From positions 1-36,146 of the forward strand of contig CAILBQ010000569.1 of the NCBI GenBank assembly GCA_903832475.1: a stretch of 36,146 nt of DNA. Reading direction: 5' to 3'. Made by a program: the position numbers and the translations under genes. Source of the stretch: an uncultured Acidobacteriota bacterium (GTDB lineage: Bacteria; Acidobacteriota; Terriglobia; Terriglobales; Acidobacteriaceae). Below, one piece after another: positions 32,864-36,146 of this stretch; the stretch's first letter is position 1; each line of letters starts with the position of its first letter. The notes beneath the pieces were generated by a model. The model was not told where the DNA came from. It made no database searches and saw nothing but the letters and a program-made list of their open reading frames with translations.

Positions 32864-33874
32864 ATGTCTGAACCAAACAAGCGCCCCATCATCGTCATCA
32901 AGAAAAAAGGCGGCCACGGCGGCCATCACGGCGGCGCATGGAAGGTGGCTTATGCCGACTTTGTTACCGCGATGATGGCGCTGTTCATCGTGCTGTGGCT
33001 GCTGAATTCCAGCGTCAAAGTGAAGAAGGCTGTCGCCGGCTACTTCAACGATCCGAAGAGCTCCTCCAAGGAAACCGGGTCGGACAAGTTGGGTGACGAC
33101 GACAGCATTCCTGTCGACAAGAAAAACGTGGAGAAGCTAAAGGAACAAATTCAAAAAGCAATCAAAGAACAAAAGGACCTGGAAAAGCTGGCCAAGCAGA
33201 TCGAGATCACTATCACGCCAGAAGGCCTGCGCATCGAGTTGATTGAAGACAAGAAGGGCACCTTCTTCGAGAGCGGCAGCGCCAAGCTGAGTAGCACCGG
33301 TCAGGAGCTGTTGGGCATGCTTGCCGGGCAGCTCAAGACCTTGCCCAACCGGCTGCTGCTGGAAGGTCACACCGATGCGCAGCCTTATTCGAGCGACAAC
33401 GGCTACACCAACTGGGAGCTCTCCGCCGACCGTGCCAACTCCGCGCGGCGGCTGCTGCAACAGGATGGCGTTGGCACAGGACAGATTTCGCAAGTGCGTG
33501 GTTTCGCCGACCAGATGCTGCGTGTGAAGAACGATCCTCTCGACCCTACCAACCGGCGCATTTCACTGATCGTTCAATGGGTGCAGGCAACCGGGCCGCC
33601 GGAAGCCGCGAGCAAGGAAGGTGAGACGAAGGAAGGCGCAAAAGCCGAGGCAAGCAAGGCCGGCGACGCCAGGCAGCCTGAGAGCAAGGCTGGGGATTCA
33701 GCGCCCGCGAAGAGCGAAGAAGGTAAGGGCGAAGCAGCCAAGCCTGCGGCAACTTCAGCAGCAACAACCCCGGCTTCTGCAGCCGCTGGCAAGCCAGCCG
33801 CAAGAGCCGTTGCGCCCAAGCCCGGTTTGATGGACCGGCTCAAGGGCATGCTGCCGGGAAGCAAGAAGAAATAG
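32864..33874 (+). CDS. motB: Flagellar motor stator protein MotB
   Basis: This is a 336-residue stator partner of MotA. A basic, His/Gly-rich N-terminus precedes the single membrane helix (AWKVAYADFVTAMMALFIVLWLL) with the ion-binding D32. A plug and linker region (about 55-130) leads to an OmpA-type peptidoglycan-binding domain (about 145-245): FESGSAKLSSTG, LLLEGHTDAQPYSS, LSADRANSARRLL and PTNRRISLIVQ. The tail from about 246 to the end is an Ala/Lys/Glu low-complexity stretch of 90 residues, ending in a short amphipathic GLMDRLKGMLPGSKKK; this is longer than in most MotB proteins. GAGGAG lies seven bases before the ATG. Its TAG directly abuts the stop of cstA. Confidence 0.96.
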   Translation: MSEPNKRPIIVIKKKGGHGGHHGGAWKVAYADFVTAMMALFIVLWLLNSSVKVKKAVAGYFNDPKSSSKETGSDKLGDDDSIPVDKKNVEKLKEQIQKAIKEQKDLEKLAKQIEITITPEGLRIELIEDKKGTFFESGSAKLSSTGQELLGMLAGQLKTLPNRLLLEGHTDAQPYSSDNGYTNWELSADRANSARRLLQQDGVGTGQISQVRGFADQMLRVKNDPLDPTNRRISLIVQWVQATGPPEAASKEGETKEGAKAEASKAGDARQPESKAGDSAPAKSEEGKGEAAKPAATSAATTPASAAAGKPAARAVAPKPGLMDRLKGMLPGSKKK

Positions 33875-35740
33875 CTAGCAGCAGCGATACGGCGCAGCCG
33901 GTTCCAGGGCCACCTTGCCGGGCTCGCTCGTCAACGCGTCCTGCGATGGCGGAGGCACACCGCGCAGCGTTTCGATGCAGCGCACCGCCGCCAGGCCCAC
34001 GATGACGATAGCGCCCACAATGAATACCGACATGAGGCTGATCTCGATCCATCCCTGCAACTCGCTACCCGGCTTGTGCGCCATGGGCCAGAAGAGATTC
34101 TCAATCGAGAGCGTGCCGGCACATACCGTGGTCACCAGCACAAACAACGCCGGCACCAGCGTGCACCACGCATAGCGCGCCTTGCCATGATTCACGAGGT
34201 ATGTCGTCATGGTGGCGAGCGCGATTGACGCAAGCAGTTGGTTCGCTGTTCCGAAGAGCGGCCAGATGGTGGCGATGGTTCCGCCCCAGATGAGGTAGCC
34301 CCAGCTGATGACAATTACGGCAGTCGCGAGCAGGTTGGAGGGCAGCCAGTTGGGCCGGCCCAGCGGCTTGTAGATCTTGCCCATCAGCTCCTGCATGACG
34401 TAGCGGGCAACGCGTGTTCCGGCATCGATCGTCGTCAGAATAAACAGCGCCTCGAACATGATGGCGTAGTGATACCAGTAGCCAGTCAAAGCCGCCATGC
34501 CGGGGATGCCGCGAAAGATCTGAGCCATGCCGATGGCCAGCGAAACCGCCCCGCCCGTCCGTCCCGCAAGCTGCTCGCCAACCTCGCGCGAAAATTCCGG
34601 CAGGTTCACCGCATGCATGCCGAGATGCGCATACAAGGCCGGAGGCACGTTGATGGCGAAGTAATCGCCCGGCGCCAGCGAGCAGGCCGCAATCAGCGCA
34701 AGCACGCCGACCAGCGACTCGGCCAACATGGCTCCATAGCCGATGAAGCGAGCTTCTGTTTCCTTGTCGATCAGCTTCGGCGTGGTGCCTGAAGCCACCA
34801 GCGAATGAAATCCAGAGATCGCTCCGCAGGCAATGGTCACAAACAGGAAGGGAAAAAGCTTGCCCGGAATGACCGGGCCCCCGCCATGCACGTACTGTGT
34901 AAACGCCGGAAACTGCAGCTGTGGATGCACGATCAGCACTCCGGCAATCAGCGCCGCCAGCGTGCCCAGCTTCACATACGTGGACAGATAATCGCGCGGC
35001 TCGAGCAGCAGCCATACCGGCAGCACCGAGGCCAGGAACCCATACGCGCAGAGCAGCAGCACGATCTGATGTCCGTTGAAGAGGAGCAGGTGCGCAAAGG
35101 AAGAATTTGCGATCCAGTGGCCGCCGATCAGCGCGCCCATAATCGCCAGCACGCCAAAGATCGACGGCGCCAGCACCACGATCATGCCTCTGTTGCTCTT
35201 GAACATCCATACGCCCATGATCATGGCGATGGGAATGGTGCTGCCGATGGTGAAGATCCCCCACGGGCTCTGGCTCAGGGCATTCACGACAATAATGGCC
35301 AGGCCAGCCATGGCCACGATGAGAATCAACAGAACCGCGATCATGGCCAGCAGGCCGGTGAACGGGCCGACCTCGCGCTGCACAATATACGGGAGCGATT
35401 TTCCGTTGTGGCGCAGCGAACCGATGAGCACCGTCAAGTCCTGCACCGCGCCGGCGAGCACCGCTCCCGCCACCAGCCAGATCAGCCCTGGCGCATAGCC
35501 GAACTGCGCGGCCAGTGTCGGCCCCACCAGCGGCCCGGCCCCGGCAATCGCTGCGAAATGGTGTCCGAACACCACCCACTTGGGCGAGGGCACATAGTTG
35601 TGCCCGTCCTTAAAGCGATGCGCCGGCGTGATGTTGCGATCGTCCAGCATGAACGCACGCGTCGCCAGCAGCGCGCTGTAGTAGCGATACGCCACGACAA
35701 AAATGCCCAGGACAACCAGCAGCAAGGGAAGCGTATTCAC
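33875..35740 (-). CDS. cstA: Carbon starvation protein A (peptide/pyruvate transporter)
   Basis: This 621-residue membrane transporter of the CstA family takes up peptides or pyruvate in carbon-limited cells. It carries the family opening (YRYYSALLATRAFMLDD, then GHHFAAIAGAGPLVGPTLAAQFG and GLIWLVAGAVLAGAVQD). About sixteen helices can be counted, including IACGAISGFHSLVASGTTPKLI and the late FGTANQLLASIALA. It is shorter than E. coli CstA (701) but within the family range. The start is GTG 35740 with a loosely placed GAGG. It converges with motB with no base between the stops. A small ORF lies 115 bases upstream on the same strand; the familiar YbdD-type small gene downstream is not present. 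Confidence 0.93.
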   Translation of the reverse strand: MNTLPLLLVVLGIFVVAYRYYSALLATRAFMLDDRNITPAHRFKDGHNYVPSPKWVVFGHHFAAIAGAGPLVGPTLAAQFGYAPGLIWLVAGAVLAGAVQDLTVLIGSLRHNGKSLPYIVQREVGPFTGLLAMIAVLLILIVAMAGLAIIVVNALSQSPWGIFTIGSTIPIAMIMGVWMFKSNRGMIVVLAPSIFGVLAIMGALIGGHWIANSSFAHLLLFNGHQIVLLLCAYGFLASVLPVWLLLEPRDYLSTYVKLGTLAALIAGVLIVHPQLQFPAFTQYVHGGGPVIPGKLFPFLFVTIACGAISGFHSLVASGTTPKLIDKETEARFIGYGAMLAESLVGVLALIAACSLAPGDYFAINVPPALYAHLGMHAVNLPEFSREVGEQLAGRTGGAVSLAIGMAQIFRGIPGMAALTGYWYHYAIMFEALFILTTIDAGTRVARYVMQELMGKIYKPLGRPNWLPSNLLATAVIVISWGYLIWGGTIATIWPLFGTANQLLASIALATMTTYLVNHGKARYAWCTLVPALFVLVTTVCAGTLSIENLFWPMAHKPGSELQGWIEISLMSVFIVGAIVIVGLAAVRCIETLRGVPPPSQDALTSEPGKVALEPAAPYRCC

Positions 35741-35855
35741 AAGCGGGGAAGCACCTCAAAGCCTGGCGGGAAAAGCCTGGCGAGCTGTTCGGCAAGTATA
35801 TCAATGGCGAACTGCCCCCTTGCTCCTCGCTCCCCACGCCCAAGAATCTGGCTCC

Positions 35856-35978
35856 TCAATAAGTAAAGTACAGCCGCACCAGCGCCATTCCAAAGGCAAA
35901 GGCAAACCCATACTTGAATGACTCAATATCGATCGCAGTTCTACCCCTCTTGCGAACAAGCCGTCCGAGCAATGACAT
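35856..35978 (-). CDS. Small hydrophobic protein, 40 residues, upstream of cstA
   Basis: This 40-codon frame runs from ATG 35978 to TGA 35856. A strong ribosome site, GGGAGGGACA, stands directly before the ATG. The product has a very basic N-terminus (MSLLGRLVRKRGRTA) and a hydrophobic C-terminal half (FKYGFAFAFGMALVRLYFTY), so it is probably a single-pass membrane peptide. It is not related in sequence to YbdD/YjiX. The clear ribosome site and the match between charge pattern and membrane insertion make chance less likely, but coding cannot be proved from length alone. It may be cotranscribed with cstA. Confidence 0.55.
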   Translation of the reverse strand: MSLLGRLVRKRGRTAIDIESFKYGFAFAFGMALVRLYFTY

Positions 35979-36012
35979 TGTCCCTCCCGAGGCCAACGGG
36001 CTCAGCAGGGGG

Positions 36013-36030
36013 AGCCCTCATAGGGCTTTT
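36013..36030 (+). terminator. Small hairpin with short T run
   Basis: AGCCCT (36013-36018) pairs with AGGGCT (36022-36027) around a 3-base loop, and TTTT ends at 36030. It resembles a small Rho-independent terminator reading rightward, but no plus-strand gene precedes it directly. It may shield the next promoter from read-through, or form a leader hairpin for the leftward small ORF. Confidence 0.38.
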
Positions 36031-36051
36031 ATAGTGTCATTATGGCACTAT
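36031..36051. promoter_or_regulatory. Palindromic operator-like site overlapping a -10 element
   Basis: The 21-base site has outer arms ATAGTG and CACTAT and an inner CAT-T-ATG; the two halves mismatch only at one pair and at the centre. It overlaps TATAGT (36030-36035), a 5-of-6 match to a -10 box for the rightward gene at 36099. The leftward strand carries CATAAT and TATAAA in the same place. This is the expected layout for an autorepressor, for example of the PadR, GntR or MarR type. The regulator itself is not seen. Confidence 0.45.
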
Positions 36052-36098
36052 CGTCCACCATGTTCAACTCGAAATGCCGGGGTGGTATCCTACGCGTA

Positions 36099-36146
36099 AT
36101 GAAGGCTACGGACTCAAAATCGGCACAAGCTAGCGAATACGACAGG
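36099..36146 (+). CDS. Start of an unidentified gene (partial)
   Basis: ATG at 36099 opens a frame of at least 16 codons (MKATDSKSAQASEYDR) that runs off the right edge. The stretch is polar and cannot be assigned. Its position 48 bases after a -10-like TATAGT and the palindromic site supports a real gene, perhaps a regulator that controls itself. No good ribosome site is seen directly before the ATG. Confidence 0.35.
   Translation, partial: MKATDSKSAQASEYDR

Noticed and set aside
34101..35579. 492-codon frame on the same strand as cstA, shifted frame
   Set aside because: It lies wholly inside cstA; its Arg/Gly-rich product is typical of a frame-shifted reading of a GC-rich membrane gene.
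1..36146. Mobile elements, CRISPR arrays, tRNA or rRNA genes
   Set aside because: No transposase or integrase frames, no regularly spaced repeats and no tRNA-like or rRNA-like sequence were seen on reading both strands.

Overview
The window looks like a chromosomal segment of a GC-rich, Gram-negative bacterium, most likely an Acidobacteriota of the Terriglobia type. This is inferred from the gene set and not from a marker gene: a secreted TIG/Ig-like protein with a worn-out protease module, a receiver-thioredoxin-reductase fusion beside a cyclic-nucleotide-domain histidine kinase, a GH18-deacetylase-glycosyltransferase fusion, and a LolA-like protein. I found no rRNA, tRNA, insertion sequence, phage gene or CRISPR array. 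Most genes are ordinary chromosomal genes with good start sites.

Layout. 1-2.6 kb (minus strand): the first codons of a probable Na+/solute symporter, a 410-base gap, then yggU-yggS (both with TTG starts, overlapping) and trxB. 2.8-7.4 kb (plus): a small hypothetical gene, a 1021-residue secreted multidomain protein and a membrane acyltransferase. 7.5-11.5 kb (plus): type II NADH dehydrogenase, serS, a small one-helix membrane protein and a LolA-like protein. 11.5-12.9 kb (minus): a GT-C type membrane glycosyltransferase. 13.2-16.7 kb (plus): the 1176-residue GH18/NodB/GT2 fusion, ending at a 10-bp hairpin shared with a convergent Ala/Ser-rich hypothetical gene. 17.6-20.6 kb (minus): a tightly coupled operon encoding a probable outer-membrane protein, a mono-haem cytochrome c and a di-haem MauG/cytochrome-peroxidase lipoprotein. 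It diverges from a P5C dehydrogenase gene across a spacer with two IscR/Rrf2-like sites. 22.4-26.6 kb (plus): inositol monophosphatase, a conserved family of uncertain function, and a secreted M28 peptidase.

26.6-33.9 kb is the most interesting part. A LuxR/NarL-type regulator with a receiver that cannot be phosphorylated in the usual way lies divergent to a receiver-thioredoxin-reductase fusion lacking the CxxC pair. Then come an 18-codon micro-ORF, a histidine kinase with an N-terminal cNMP-binding-type domain, a PAS-GGDEF protein with a GSNEF active site, and motA-motB. Together they look like a redox or nucleotide signalling module placed next to a flagellar stator operon.

33.9-36.1 kb: cstA (minus), which abuts motB with no spacer, a 40-codon ORF upstream of it with a strong ribosome site, then a small hairpin, a palindromic operator-like site and the first 16 codons of a plus-strand gene.

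An upstream hexamer TACA[A/C]T recurs before several genes and is probably the local -10 element; no convincing TTGACA -35 accompanies it. All family assignments were made by reading motifs, with no database search.
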